From positions 1 to 32,706 of the forward strand of contig JAIPCX010000027.1 of the NCBI GenBank assembly GCA_021737945.1: a stretch of DNA of 32,706 bases. The letters are read 5' to 3'. Source of the DNA: Polynucleobacter sp. GTDB taxonomy: Bacteria > Pseudomonadota > Gammaproteobacteria > Burkholderiales > Burkholderiaceae_D. Positions 7,286 through 15,711 of this stretch are shown in pieces. The notes under the pieces are model-generated. The model was not told the origin of the DNA, did not search any database, and was given only the letters and a program-made list of their open reading frames with translations. Within the stretch, counting starts at the first letter, position 1. Every line of letters starts with the position of its first letter. Position numbers and translations under genes: made by a program.

Positions 7286-7405
7286 ATGCACGCATCAATA
7301 GCGCATACAAATTTTGATTGGCAAGGCCACAGCGATGAACCTCACTATGTCACCACTTACCAGCCAGGAGATTTACTATGCAAAGGTCACTTATTGACGA
7401 AGTAG
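7286..7405 (+). other. Short open frame overlapping the start of the orphan gene
   Basis: An ATG at 7286 opens 39 codons with a non-random look (TNFDWQGHSDEPHYVTTYQP, then GDLLCKG) that end 28 bases inside the next gene. There is no good ribosome-binding site, and an in-frame TAG lies 15 bases upstream of the ATG. It could be the C-terminal tail of a destroyed gene that once overlapped the orphan gene, or chance. Confidence 0.25.
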
Positions 7406-7743
7406 AGCCATCTCAACAGCTGTTGTATTGGACACTTTTATTTGCGCTATATCCTTTTTTTGTTGAATCATCGTCATTCGTGTTGCATCGCATACTTTCA
7501 CAACAGGGTGCGGTACGCGGCTCACCAGGATGGGAGATTGATTTTATTGAGAATGACATGGGTGACCATGTGTATCATGTGTGGGCCGACCCTGCTAATA
7601 GCGGCATTGAACCTGCAAACCAATACTTTAGTGTGGAAATGATGCGCGACGCAGTTCGTAAATCGTTGCTCTATATGGTTAGAAATTTTCCTGAAAAAAC
7701 GACAGCGCTTAGCAGTGCCCTTATTGAATACAAGCTTAGATAG
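7378..7743 (+). CDS. Orphan small protein; candidate immunity-type gene at the end of the TPS remnant
   Basis: This 121-residue protein starts at an ATG with a good ribosome-binding site (AGGAG, 7 bases upstream). It is a soluble-looking alpha/beta protein with no signal peptide. The segment LLYWTLLFALYPFFVESSSF is hydrophobic, but its acidic residue and position suggest a buried helix rather than a membrane span. The rest includes GWEIDFIENDMGDHVYHVW and a helical end (EMMRDAVRKSLLYMVRNF). I recognise no family. Size, lack of signal, and location at the tail of a wrecked TpsB/TpsA locus fit a CdiI-like immunity protein left without its toxin, but that is inference. A strong terminator follows. 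Confidence 0.6.
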   Translation: MQRSLIDEVEPSQQLLYWTLLFALYPFFVESSSFVLHRILSQQGAVRGSPGWEIDFIENDMGDHVYHVWADPANSGIEPANQYFSVEMMRDAVRKSLLYMVRNFPEKTTALSSALIEYKLR

Positions 7744-7837
7744 TTGTGATGGTGGTGCTTAAATTGAGATTTGACTGCACAAAGAATTGCATAGCCCCAC
7801 AAATAAGCTAATAAAAAACCTAATGAAAAAATCTAAT

Positions 7838-7866
7838 AAAAAAGCGCTCATGAGAGCGCTTTTTTT
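7838..7866. terminator. Bidirectional intrinsic terminator between the orphan gene and the cytochrome c gene
   Basis: AAAAAAGCGCTC, loop ATGA, GAGCGCTTTTTT is a perfect symmetrical stem with A and T tracts on either side. It lies between convergent genes and can serve both strands. Confidence 0.9.
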
Positions 7867-7884
7867 GAAGCCGTTATGAACTGA

Positions 7885-8193
7885 TTATTTCAGTGACAAA
7901 ACCCACTTAGCCAGTGTCTTAGCTTCAGCTGCTGATACTTGTGGGTTAGCAGGCATAGGAATTTGACCCCATACACCACTGCCACCCTTCATTATTTTTT
8001 GTGCCAGCTTATCTTCAGCACTCTTGTCGCCTTTGTATTTAGCGGCGACTTCTTTGTAACCAGGACCCACTAATTTGTTATCGACTGCGTGGCAAGCCAA
8101 GCAATTTTTTTCTTTTGCCAGCTGCTCGCTAGCGAACGCAGCGTTAGAATACATCGCGCCAAAAGCGATAACCGCAACCAGAATACGTTTCAT
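7885..8193 (-). CDS. Class I cytochrome c (c551/c552 type), periplasmic
   Basis: With its start at 8193 the protein has 102 residues: a cleavable signal peptide ([20 protein letters not shown]) and a mature part of about 81 residues. That is the usual size of small class I cytochromes c. The haem site CLACH is at residues 31-35, and the methionine ligand is the Met in [23 protein letters not shown] and the C-terminal [12 protein letters not shown] are typical of the c551/c552 group. The start is fixed by GGAGAG seven bases upstream; the longer open frame to 8307 has no signal and is rejected. It presumably carries electrons in the periplasm between respiratory complexes. The gene is single and ends at the shared terminator. 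Confidence 0.93.
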   Translation of the reverse strand: MKRILVAVIAFGAMYSNAAFASEQLAKEKNCLACHAVDNKLVGPGYKEVAAKYKGDKSAEDKLAQKIMKGGSGVWGQIPMPANPQVSAAEAKTLAKWVLSLK

Positions 8194-8307
8194 GTCACTC
8201 TCCATAATTTTGTTGACTAATAATCTTACCGCTTTTGCAGGCCTGTTCAAAGAGCAATCTAGCACCAACGTCGTTGGTTTGTAGCCGGCACTTACATTCG
8301 TTAACAA

Positions 8308-8336
8308 AAGGGCGTTTCAGAAATAGAAACGCCCTT
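8308..8336 (-). terminator. Intrinsic terminator of ilvD
   Basis: AAGGGCGTTTC and GAAACGCCCTT form a perfect 11-bp stem with a 7-base loop. On the minus strand the stem is followed by TTTTG. It lies about 35 bp after the ilvD stop and stops read-through into the cytochrome gene. Confidence 0.85.
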
Positions 8337-8369
8337 AATCCAACTAACCACCTATTAACTTTTTGAAAA

Positions 8370-10043
8370 TCAACCTGTCACTGCGCCCTTGCTCGCACTC
8401 GAAGCTAAGGCTGCGAACTTGGCCAAAACACCGCGGGTATAGCGAGGTGCTGGCTGTTTCCAGGTGGCGCGACGACGGGCGATTTCTTCCTCGGGCACGT
8501 TGAGCTGAATCAGTAGTTGGTGCGCGTCGATAGTGACGGAATCACCTTCCTGAACCAAGGCAATGGTTCCACCCACAAAGGCTTCGGGGGCAACGTGGCC
8601 AACCACCATGCCCCAAGTCGCACCAGAAAAACGGCCATCGGTAATCAAGCCGACGGACTCACCCAAGCCCTTGCCAATCAGTGCCGAAGTGGGAGACAAC
8701 ATCTCGGGCATGCCCGGGCCACCCTTAGGACCTAGGTAGCGCAGCACAACGATTTCACCTGCTTTAACTTTGTCGGCGACGATGGCTTCCATCGCTGACG
8801 GCTCGTCATCAAACACGCGCGCAGGGCCAGTGATGACGGGATTTTTAAGGCCCGAAATCTTGGCTACACAACCTTCGGTCGCGAGATTGCCTTTTAGTAT
8901 GGCGAGGTGACCGACTTTGTACAAAGCCTTGTCGATGGTGCGAATCACGTCTTGGCCAGCCGCTGGTGTATCGGGCACGTTCTTTAATTCTTCTGCCAGT
9001 GTTTTACCTGTGATGGTCATGCAATCGCCATGCAACAGGCCGGCGTTGAGCAAAATCTTCATCACTTGTGGAACGCCACCCGCTTTATGCAGATCGGTAG
9101 CCACATACTCACCAGACGGTTTGAGGTTACAAATTACTGGGATTTTGTTACGCATAATTTCATAATCATCAATCGTCCATTCAACTTCTGCCGCATGAGC
9201 AATCGCTAAGTAATGCAAGACAGCATTGGTTGAACCGCCGGTGGCCATGATGACGGCAACCGCGTTCTCAATCGATTTGCGAGTAATGATGTCGCGCGGA
9301 CGACGATTCGCTTTAACGGCGTCTAACAAAACGCGTGCGGATTCGGCCGCTGATACTGTTTTTTCATCATCGGGGTTAGCCATGGTGGATGAATACATCA
9401 ACGACATGCCCAATGCTTCAAATGACGATGACATGGTGTTGGCAGTAAACATGCCGCCGCACGAACCCGTGGTCGGGCAAGCGTTACGCTCGATGCCTTC
9501 GAAATCTTCATCGGACATTTTCCCAGCGGTGAATTGACCCACTGCTTCGAATGCGGAGACGATGGTCAAGTCTTTACCTTTCCAGTTACCTGGCTTGATG
9601 GTGCCGCCATACACATAAATGCTAGGCACATTCGTGCGCGCGATAGCGATCATCCCGCCCGGCATATTTTTATCGCAACCACCAATCACAACACAACCAT
9701 CTAACCACTGGCCCTGCACACAGGTTTCAATACAATCGGCAATGACTTCGCGCGAAATAAGCGAATACTTCATGCCTTCAGTGCCCATCGACATACCGTC
9801 AGAGATCGTGGGCGTACCAAACACTTGGGGATTGCCACCGGCGGTGCGTGTCGCTTCAATCGCAGCGTCGGTCAGTTTTTGCAAACCGGAGTTACACGGC
9901 GTAATCGTCGAATGACCATTCGCCACACCAATCATTGGTTTGTCGAAGTCTGATTTTTGATATCCCATCGCGTAATACATCGAGCGATTCGGGCTACGCG
10001 CGACACCTTGCGTAATATTTTTAGAGCGATCATTTCCGGCCAT
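8370..10043 (-). CDS. ilvD: Dihydroxy-acid dehydratase
   Basis: IlvD dehydrates 2,3-dihydroxy-3-methylbutanoate and -pentanoate to the 2-oxo acids in valine, isoleucine and leucine synthesis, using an iron-sulfur cluster and Mg. The protein reads [19 protein letters not shown] at the N-terminus. It has the cluster and metal motifs [16 protein letters not shown] and [17 protein letters not shown], and ends with [10 protein letters not shown] and GHVAPEA. The start at 10043 (557 residues) is preferred because GGGAGA lies seven bases upstream and the length matches relatives; ATG at 10058 adds five residues with no binding site. It is transcribed divergently from a LysR gene, with a LysR-type box between them. 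Confidence 0.97.
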   Translation of the reverse strand: MAGNDRSKNITQGVARSPNRSMYYAMGYQKSDFDKPMIGVANGHSTITPCNSGLQKLTDAAIEATRTAGGNPQVFGTPTISDGMSMGTEGMKYSLISREVIADCIETCVQGQWLDGCVVIGGCDKNMPGGMIAIARTNVPSIYVYGGTIKPGNWKGKDLTIVSAFEAVGQFTAGKMSDEDFEGIERNACPTTGSCGGMFTANTMSSSFEALGMSLMYSSTMANPDDEKTVSAAESARVLLDAVKANRRPRDIITRKSIENAVAVIMATGGSTNAVLHYLAIAHAAEVEWTIDDYEIMRNKIPVICNLKPSGEYVATDLHKAGGVPQVMKILLNAGLLHGDCMTITGKTLAEELKNVPDTPAAGQDVIRTIDKALYKVGHLAILKGNLATEGCVAKISGLKNPVITGPARVFDDEPSAMEAIVADKVKAGEIVVLRYLGPKGGPGMPEMLSPTSALIGKGLGESVGLITDGRFSGATWGMVVGHVAPEAFVGGTIALVQEGDSVTIDAHQLLIQLNVPEEEIARRRATWKQPAPRYTRGVLAKFAALASSASKGAVTG

Positions 10044-10111
10044 GACTAAGTCTCCCATCGAATAATTGACGAATGCTGCCGGCAGGTGCGCGGTTTAGCA
10101 TCACAGCCGTC

Positions 10112-10140
10112 ACAGTGCCTTGCGCGAAAGTACTTGTCAA
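10112..10140 (-). promoter_or_regulatory. Predicted ilvD promoter
   Basis: On the minus strand TTGACA (10140-10135) is followed after 17 bases by CACTGT (10117-10112). The -35 is perfect and the -10 is poor, as expected for a promoter that needs an activator. The predicted start is near 10105. Confidence 0.45.
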
Positions 10141-10162
10141 ATATATGATTCAGGCATTATTG

Positions 10163-10177
10163 ATACTTTTTACGTAT
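10163..10177. promoter_or_regulatory. LysR-type regulator binding box (T-N11-A)
   Basis: ATAC-N7-GTAT at 10163-10177 is a perfect LysR-type box and the exact consensus of the BenM/CatM group. Its centre is about 65 bp upstream of the predicted ilvD start, the standard place for a LysR recognition site, and 16 bp before the lysR ATG. It probably serves activation of ilvD and autorepression of lysR. Confidence 0.65.
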
Positions 10178-10193
10178 TACAGACCTTGCCATA

Positions 10194-11096
10194 ATGATTA
10201 CTGAACTACGTCAACTGAGATATTTTGTGGCGGTGGCCGAAGAGATGCATTTTGGTCGCGCGGCCGATCGTTTGCACATGACTCAGCCTCCGTTGTCGCA
10301 AGCCATACAGTCGCTGGAATTGCAGCTAGGTACGGCGCTGTTCGACCGCACTCGACGCAGCGTGGCATTGACGGCTGCGGGGCGCGCCTTACTTCCAGAA
10401 GCCAGACGACTACTGCAACAAGCCGGTGCATTAAAAACACTGGCCATGCGTGCCGCCGCTGGCGAATCCGGGCAACTCTCGATCGCTTTCGTCTCCAGCG
10501 CTGACTACAGCGTGCTTCCGAGTTCGCTGCGTGAATTCAGAACGGCGTATCCGTCGGTGCATATCGAATTGCAAGAAGCGACCACCGATGTGCAGCTCAA
10601 TCTGCTGGCAGAAAATAAACTCGACCTGGGGATTTTGATTCCACCCCTACCTGACAAACTCAAAGTAGAGCTGAGTTATCTACCTATTTTTTCCGAGCCA
10701 CTGATGCTAGCTATTACGGAAGGCAGCTCACTCAGTCGACTCAAAGGAAAAATTCCACTACAAGCATGCGCAGAGCAACCGCTCATAATTTTTCCACGTC
10801 GCATTGCACCTGCATTTCATGACATGATTCTTGGCTGCTTTCGTAATGCTGGGCTAACACCGCATATCGGACAAGAAGCTATCCAAATGCAAACTATTGT
10901 TGGTTTAGTCTCTGCGGGTATGGGTATCGCGCTTGTGCCACAATCCGTCTCTAACTTAAAACGCCCTGGCGTGGAATATCGCGCTTTCAAAGAAGCGAGT
11001 CCGCGCATAGAAATCGGATTGGCCTGGCGACGCGATAATGATTCACCCGTACTGACTGCATTTATCAATCTCATGCGAAAGACTCACGGATGCTGA
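10194..11096 (+). CDS. LysR-family transcriptional regulator divergent from ilvD
   Basis: The 300-residue protein has the winged helix-turn-helix of LysR regulators at residues 1-65 ([20 protein letters not shown], then [36 protein letters not shown]). A linker helix and an effector-binding domain follow. The opening resembles the CatM/BenM/CbnR group. The effector is unknown. Its place beside ilvD and the box between them suggest it controls ilvD and itself, perhaps in response to a branched-chain pathway intermediate, but that is inference. Its stop overlaps the lgt start by seven bases, so lgt and the following ligase gene probably share its transcript. Confidence 0.92.
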   Translation: MITELRQLRYFVAVAEEMHFGRAADRLHMTQPPLSQAIQSLELQLGTALFDRTRRSVALTAAGRALLPEARRLLQQAGALKTLAMRAAAGESGQLSIAFVSSADYSVLPSSLREFRTAYPSVHIELQEATTDVQLNLLAENKLDLGILIPPLPDKLKVELSYLPIFSEPLMLAITEGSSLSRLKGKIPLQACAEQPLIIFPRRIAPAFHDMILGCFRNAGLTPHIGQEAIQMQTIVGLVSAGMGIALVPQSVSNLKRPGVEYRAFKEASPRIEIGLAWRRDNDSPVLTAFINLMRKTHGC

Positions 11097-11899
11097 TTCA
11101 CCCTCTCCCAGATCCTATTGCTATTGCTATCGGCCCTCTGGTGGTGCGCTGGTACGGCATCATGTACTTAACGGCCTTTATTTTATTCATCGCTTTAGGC
11201 CGACTGCGGATTAAACAGCCTCACATGGCGAGGGCCGGTTGGACGAATGCTGATTTAGACGACATGCTCACGTACGGCGTACTAGGTGTGATCATCGGCG
11301 GACGATTGGGTGAAGTCCTTTTTTATCACCCTGCTTACTATATTGATCATCCTAAAGAAATACTCGCGGTGTGGAATGGCGGCATGTCATTTCATGGTGG
11401 ATTCTTAGGCGTGCTATTTGCCATGGGTGTGTGGGCTAGATTTCACGGACGACGCCTGATGGAAGTGATGGATTTAATTGCGCCCCTTGTACCTCTCGGC
11501 TATGCCGCCGGTCGTATCGGTAATTTTATTAACGCCGAATTACCCGGTCGCGTTGCGGATAGTCATTTACCGTGGGCGATGATATGGCCGAATGTTGATA
11601 GCTTGCCGCGTCATCCTTCTCCTATCTATCAAGCGCTATTCGATGGTGTGTTGTTGTTCGTCGTGCTGTGGCTCTATTCTCGCAAACAACGACCCTATAT
11701 GGCGGTGAGTGGCGTGTTTGCTGCAGGCTATGGCTGTGCACGTTTCTTTACTGAGTATTTCCGCGAACCTGACTATGAAGTGATGCTAGGCTGGTGGGTT
11801 ATTTCAGCGGGGCAGATGCTGTCACTCCCCATGATCATTTTAGGTGTCGCTTTACTACTGGTCGCTTATAAAAAATATTCAACTACTTCGCTCTCATGA
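11090..11899 (+). CDS. lgt: Phosphatidylglycerol--prolipoprotein diacylglyceryl transferase
   Basis: Lgt is the inner-membrane enzyme that adds diacylglycerol to the lipobox cysteine of prolipoproteins. The 269-residue protein has about seven membrane segments. Key motifs are [10 protein letters not shown] in the first segment, [10 protein letters not shown] (catalytic-region His) and the signature [17 protein letters not shown], with [12 protein letters not shown] later. It overlaps the LysR gene before it and the ligase gene after it (ATGA), so it is translated as the middle of a tight operon. It is the only lipoprotein-processing gene in the window and would act on the lipoprotein at 6515. 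Confidence 0.96.
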   Translation: MLIHPLPDPIAIAIGPLVVRWYGIMYLTAFILFIALGRLRIKQPHMARAGWTNADLDDMLTYGVLGVIIGGRLGEVLFYHPAYYIDHPKEILAVWNGGMSFHGGFLGVLFAMGVWARFHGRRLMEVMDLIAPLVPLGYAAGRIGNFINAELPGRVADSHLPWAMIWPNVDSLPRHPSPIYQALFDGVLLFVVLWLYSRKQRPYMAVSGVFAAGYGCARFFTEYFREPDYEVMLGWWVISAGQMLSLPMIILGVALLLVAYKKYSTTSLS

Positions 11900-13416
11900 A
11901 CGCTAATCTTTACGCGCTGTTTCGTTCGCGCTTTCCGCACGACTTGGATGACTGCTGGATAGAGACCGCCGATGCACACTATTACAGTTGGCGCGATCTG
12001 GAGCGTGGCAGTGCAAAAATAGCTAACTTGCTGGCGAATTTAAATCTGCCAACGGGCTCTCGTATCGCGGCGCATGTTGAAAAATCCCCTGAAGCTTTAA
12101 TGCTGTATCTGGCGACTGTGCGCGCAGGGTTTGTGTACTTGCCACTCAACACAGCCTATCGTGCTGCAGAGATGAGTTATTTCATCGATGATGCGGCGCC
12201 AGCGGTGCTTGTCTGCGCACCTGAAAATTTTGGTTGGATATCGCAAATCGCTTTTAAGAGCGGCACAGGCCATGTGTTCACATTAGATGAACCACGCAAT
12301 GGGCGTAACAGCGGCAGCCTGCTGGTACGCGCAGCGCACCTGAGCGATGAATTCAACACCGTGCATCGTGACACCGATGATCTTGCCGCTATTTTGTACA
12401 CCTCAGGTACGACTGGCCGCAGTAAAGGTGCGATGCTCAGTCACGGTAATTTAGCTGCCAACATCAAAGTGCTGCATGAAGCATGGCACTGGCAAGCCGG
12501 TGATGTGCTGCTACACGCGCTGCCGCTATTTCATATTCATGGCTTATTTGTCGCCGCTCACGGTGCGCTCATGAATGGTAGCAAAATGATTTTTTTATCA
12601 AAATTTGAAAGTACTGCCGTACTACATCAACTACCTCGCTGCACGATTTTTATGGGTGTACCTACCTATTACGTGCGTCTGCTCAGCGATGCAAATTTTG
12701 ATCGCTCTATCTGCGAAAAAATTCGCTTGTTCGTTTCTGGCTCCGCGCCCTTGCTGACCGAAACATTTGAAGATTTCAAACAACGTACTGGACACACCAT
12801 ACTCGAACGCTATGGCATGAGTGAAACCGGCATGTTGACCTCAAACCCTTATCAAGGTGAACGCAAAGCCGGTACTGTGGGACCAGCCCTACCTGGCGTT
12901 AGCGTACGCGTCGTGACAGCACAAGACACTCACTGTGCAGTTGATGAGATTGGTGACATACAAGTGAAAGGGCCGAATGTTTTTCAGGGCTATTGGCAAA
13001 TGCCTGAAAAAACTGCGGAAGAATTTACTAGCGATGGGTATTTCAAAACCGGTGATGTAGGCCGCATGGATAGTGAGGGTTATATTTCCATCGTCGGCCG
13101 CAGTAAAGATTTGATTATCTCGGGTGGTTATAACGTCTATCCCAAAGAAATCGAATCGGTTATCGATGAATTACCGGGCGTGCTTGAATCAGCGGTGATT
13201 GGTATTGCACATCCTGATTTTGGTGAAGCGGTCACTGCGGTCATCGTGCCGCGCGATGGCAGCTCAATTGCCGAAGCTAACATCATCGCCACACTCAAAG
13301 AAAAAATCGCTAACTTCAAAGTACCCAAACGGGTGTATGTCGTTGAGGAGCTACCTCGCAACACGATGGGCAAGGTTCAGAAAAATCTCTTGCGAGAAAA
13401 ATTTAGTTCTAGCTGA
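11896..13416 (+). CDS. AMP-forming acyl-CoA ligase, malonyl-CoA synthetase-like
   Basis: The 506-residue protein is an ANL-superfamily adenylating enzyme. The P-loop is [17 protein letters not shown] (near residue 167), followed by [22 protein letters not shown], the hinge [20 protein letters not shown] and the catalytic lysine in [28 protein letters not shown] and [12 protein letters not shown] are typical of MatB-type malonyl-CoA synthetases, which make malonyl-CoA from malonate, CoA and ATP. No malonate transporter or decarboxylase is nearby, so the substrate is tentative. It starts inside the lgt stop codon (ATGA) and ends two bases from the convergent permease gene. Confidence 0.85.
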   Translation: MNANLYALFRSRFPHDLDDCWIETADAHYYSWRDLERGSAKIANLLANLNLPTGSRIAAHVEKSPEALMLYLATVRAGFVYLPLNTAYRAAEMSYFIDDAAPAVLVCAPENFGWISQIAFKSGTGHVFTLDEPRNGRNSGSLLVRAAHLSDEFNTVHRDTDDLAAILYTSGTTGRSKGAMLSHGNLAANIKVLHEAWHWQAGDVLLHALPLFHIHGLFVAAHGALMNGSKMIFLSKFESTAVLHQLPRCTIFMGVPTYYVRLLSDANFDRSICEKIRLFVSGSAPLLTETFEDFKQRTGHTILERYGMSETGMLTSNPYQGERKAGTVGPALPGVSVRVVTAQDTHCAVDEIGDIQVKGPNVFQGYWQMPEKTAEEFTSDGYFKTGDVGRMDSEGYISIVGRSKDLIISGGYNVYPKEIESVIDELPGVLESAVIGIAHPDFGEAVTAVIVPRDGSSIAEANIIATLKEKIANFKVPKRVYVVEELPRNTMGKVQKNLLREKFSSS

Positions 13417-13417
13417 T

Positions 13418-14221
13418 TTATCTGAACGCTTTGTACAACATGTACGCAGCTAGCACGTACAACACAATCGCAAACACTTTTTTGAGGCTCTTAACGGGAA
13501 GTGCGTGCGCTGTCTTCGCGCCATACGGTGCGGTAAATACGCTGGCAACTGAAATCACTAACAACGCCGGCAAATAAATAAACCCTAACGAGCCTGGTGG
13601 CAAGCCCGGCTCATGCATACCGAAATAAATATTCGAGAGTGTTCCGGCCAGCGCAATCGGAAAACCTAATGCCGCACTGGTTGCAACTGCATTGTGAATT
13701 TTTACGTTACACCACGTCATGAAGGGCACGGAGATAAATCCTCCGCCGGCTCCCACTAAACCTGACAGCACACCAATAACGGTGCCGGCTCCAAACATGC
13801 CGGGCGCTTGAGGAAGTTCACGCGTTGCGGCAGGTTTTTTATCCATCAGCATTTGCGTCGCAGAGAAACCCACGAAGATCGCGAAAAATAACGACAATCC
13901 AAATGAATTTAGCTGAGTGCCTATCCACGGACCTATCCACGAACCAATCAAAATTCCTGGTGCTAGGACTTTCACCACCGGCCACAGCACCGCACCTCGT
14001 TTGTGGTGAGCGCGCACTGACGATAGCGAAGTAAACATAATGGTCGAAAGCGATGTTGCAATCGCCATGTGCACGATGAGTTCGCGCGGGAAATCACGCG
14101 CTGTTAGTAGCATGGTTATGAATGGCACCATCAGCATGCCACCGCCTATACCTAACAAACCTGCAGCAAATCCTGTGAAAGTACCCAACAGAAGAAACAA
14201 GAGAATCAAACTAATATCCAT
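13418..14221 (-). CDS. TauE/SafE-family sulfite exporter-like permease
   Basis: This 267-residue membrane protein has about eight predicted spans in two related halves, each opening with the glycine-rich signature of the family: FAAGLLGIGGGMLMVPF near the start and LSGLVGAGGGFISVPF in the middle. TauE/SafE proteins export sulfite, sulfonate-derived or other organic anions; the substrate cannot be told from sequence. It lies nine bases after the EVE-domain gene and is probably co-transcribed with it. It has only a weak ribosome-binding site, which fits coupling. Confidence 0.9.
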   Translation of the reverse strand: MDISLILLFLLLGTFTGFAAGLLGIGGGMLMVPFITMLLTARDFPRELIVHMAIATSLSTIMFTSLSSVRAHHKRGAVLWPVVKVLAPGILIGSWIGPWIGTQLNSFGLSLFFAIFVGFSATQMLMDKKPAATRELPQAPGMFGAGTVIGVLSGLVGAGGGFISVPFMTWCNVKIHNAVATSAALGFPIALAGTLSNIYFGMHEPGLPPGSLGFIYLPALLVISVASVFTAPYGAKTAHALPVKSLKKVFAIVLYVLAAYMLYKAFR

Positions 14222-14230
14222 TCGGGACTT

Positions 14231-14704
14231 TCAATGAGATTTTTTGGGAATGAGTTTTTGCACAATGAATTTCCATTCAGCGGTAGTGACAGGAGTAATC
14301 GACAGTCGGTTACCTCGCCGCAAAATGATCATGTCAGATAATTCGGAATGCTCGCGCAATTCAGGCAAACCGATCAGTCGGGTTTTTTCAGTAGCCTTTA
14401 TATCGACCAATAACCAGCGTGGATTTTCCGGCGTAGATTTGGGATCGTAATACGGACTCTTACTATCAAATTGAGTGGAGTCGGGATAACTGGTGCTATT
14501 CACTTCAGCTAACCCTGCAATCCCTGGCTCAGCACAGCTGGAATGATAGAACAGCACACCATCACCTAGTCGCATCTCATCACGCATAAAATTACGCGCC
14601 TGATAATTACGCACTCCCGTCCACGGAACACTGCCAGCCTTTGCAGCGAGTGCATCATCGATGCTGGTCTCGTCAGGCTCAGATTTCATCAGCCAGTAAC
14701 GCAT
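14231..14704 (-). CDS. EVE-domain protein
   Basis: This 157-residue protein is a single EVE domain, a PUA/YTH-like fold thought to bind modified bases in nucleic acids. Motifs are RYWLMKSEPDETSIDD at the start, WTGVRNYQARNFMRDEM, GDGVLFYHSS, GIAGLAEV and DPKSTPENPRWLLVDI. The start at 14704 gives the standard MRYWLMKSEP opening; the longer frame to 14764 would run toward the 6S RNA gene and is rejected. It lies directly downstream of 6S RNA and zapA, a conserved order in betaproteobacteria. No ribosome-binding site is obvious. The physiological role is unproven. Confidence 0.93.
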   Translation of the reverse strand: MRYWLMKSEPDETSIDDALAAKAGSVPWTGVRNYQARNFMRDEMRLGDGVLFYHSSCAEPGIAGLAEVNSTSYPDSTQFDSKSPYYDPKSTPENPRWLLVDIKATEKTRLIGLPELREHSELSDMIILRRGNRLSITPVTTAEWKFIVQKLIPKKSH

Positions 14705-14777
14705 TGTTTTTATTGTGATAGAGCGTACACGCCCAATAAAAAAGCGGCTGCATACATGATGCAACCGCTAAAAATAA

Positions 14778-14949
14778 AATTCCCGCCTGTGCCGCTGTGC
14801 CGGCATCCTGAACCTATTCGGTTCAAGGCGGCCACAGTAGTTCAATATTGGGATCGTCGGACTAGCGACGTTCACGCCTACTAAACGAATCCCGCAGCCA
14901 GTGCAAGTGAATGGTTCAAGGAATATTGGCAATCGCGAACACGGCAGGA
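14778..14949 (-). ncRNA. ssrS: 6S RNA (RNA polymerase sigma-70 regulator)
   Basis: Between zapA and the EVE gene the minus strand carries a 6S RNA of about 170 nt. The 5' part reads CCTGCCGTGTTCGCGATTGC. The 3' part contains CCTTGAACCGAATAGGTTC and closes with CACAGGCGGG, which can pair with the 5' end, followed by a T-rich tail. A long internal region, largely self-complementary with a central bubble, is expected in between. 6S RNA mimics an open promoter and holds sigma-70 polymerase in stationary phase. The zapA-ssrS order is shared with many proteobacteria. The ends are estimates within about 5 nt. Confidence 0.88.
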
Positions 14950-14955
14950 GCTCTT

Positions 14956-14983
14956 AGTCTACCTTAAACCAAGCTGCTGTCAA
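14956..14983 (-). promoter_or_regulatory. Sigma-70 promoter of 6S RNA
   Basis: TTGACA (14983-14978) and TAGACT (14961-14956) are separated by 16 bases on the minus strand. The predicted start is near 14949, right at the 5' end of the RNA. Confidence 0.75.
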
Positions 14984-15031
14984 AGATTTTCGAGAGCTGA
15001 TTACAGAAACTCTGCACAGTTCTTGATGTGA

Positions 15032-15343
15032 TCAAAAAAGTTTTTCTTGCGGTGCGAGTGCACTATCCAGCAATGTATTCATCGTTGTAATTTTCTCGCG
15101 CACTTCCGATAAACTCATCGCCGCAAATGGACCCGTTGAATTGCGGGTTGCCAGAAAATCTGCAGCAATACCAAGCGCCGCCATCACCGCAATTCTATCG
15201 GTACCTTTAACTTTACCGGTGTCTCGAATCGAATTCATGCGTTCATCAAGGTAAGCGACCGCTTGCTTCAATGCGAGTTCTTCACCTTCCTTGCACGCCA
15301 GCCGGTAGGCTTGGCCCATGATGGTCACGTCGAGAGTGGTCAT
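15032..15343 (-). CDS. zapA: Cell division protein ZapA
   Basis: The 103-residue protein has the ZapA pattern: a short beta N-terminus (LDVTIMGQAYRLACKEGEE), then ALKQAVAYLDERMNSIRD, GTDRIAVMAALGIAADFL and a C-terminal coiled coil. ZapA cross-links FtsZ filaments in the cytokinetic ring. AGGAGAC lies a few bases before the ATG. The start overlaps the stop of the upstream ZapB-like gene (ATGA), so the two are coupled. Confidence 0.93.
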   Translation of the reverse strand: MTTLDVTIMGQAYRLACKEGEELALKQAVAYLDERMNSIRDTGKVKGTDRIAVMAALGIAADFLATRNSTGPFAAMSLSEVREKITTMNTLLDSALAPQEKLF

Positions 15344-15552
15344 ACTGTCTCCTGGTCACTCGGTGTGGGCATTGTATCGATCAACGCCGACACGCGGTCG
15401 TGCGCTTCTTTCATGCGAGAAGAAAGCTGGGCGTTTTCATTGGTCAGCGTCCCCACCTCATTGCGTAGTTCCGCGTTTTCGCGGCGCAAAGCGATAGTAA
15501 GTTCGGCCAACTGACTGACCTTGTCCAGCAAAGAAGAGAAATCGGAAACCAT
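15340..15552 (-). CDS. ZapB-like small coiled-coil protein
   Basis: With its start at 15552 the product has 70 residues, almost all coiled coil: SLLDKVSQLAELTIALRREN, AELRNEVGTLTNENAQLSS, then MKEAHDRVSALID. That fits the short ZapB-like proteins found before zapA (the TIGR02449 type as I recall it), which are thought to act in division-site assembly. A TTG at 15588 is in frame but is better read as part of a promoter -35. No clear ribosome-binding site precedes the ATG. Confidence 0.82.
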   Translation of the reverse strand: MVSDFSSLLDKVSQLAELTIALRRENAELRNEVGTLTNENAQLSSRMKEAHDRVSALIDTMPTPSDQETV

Positions 15553-15558
15553 CCCGCA

Positions 15559-15588
15559 ACTATAGTCGGGTGGGTTAATTTCCGTCAA
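15559..15588 (-). promoter_or_regulatory. Candidate promoter for the zapB-like/zapA pair
   Basis: TTGACG (15588-15583) and TATAGT (15564-15559) are 18 bases apart on the minus strand. The -10 ends only six bases before the ATG at 15552, so transcription could begin at the start codon. Confidence 0.45.
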
Positions 15589-15711
15589 TACATTCAGGGA
15601 CTTGTCATACTTTCTTGAGATATTAGCTGAGTGATGATGCGAAATTCGAAAGAATTCTCAGCGCTAACCGCTAGCAAGCCGTATAGAAAGCAATAAAACC
15701 ATGCAGCCTTG

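Noticed and set aside
8194-8307. N-terminal extension of the cytochrome c frame to 8307
   Set aside because: It would destroy the signal peptide; the start at 8193 has a proper ribosome-binding site.
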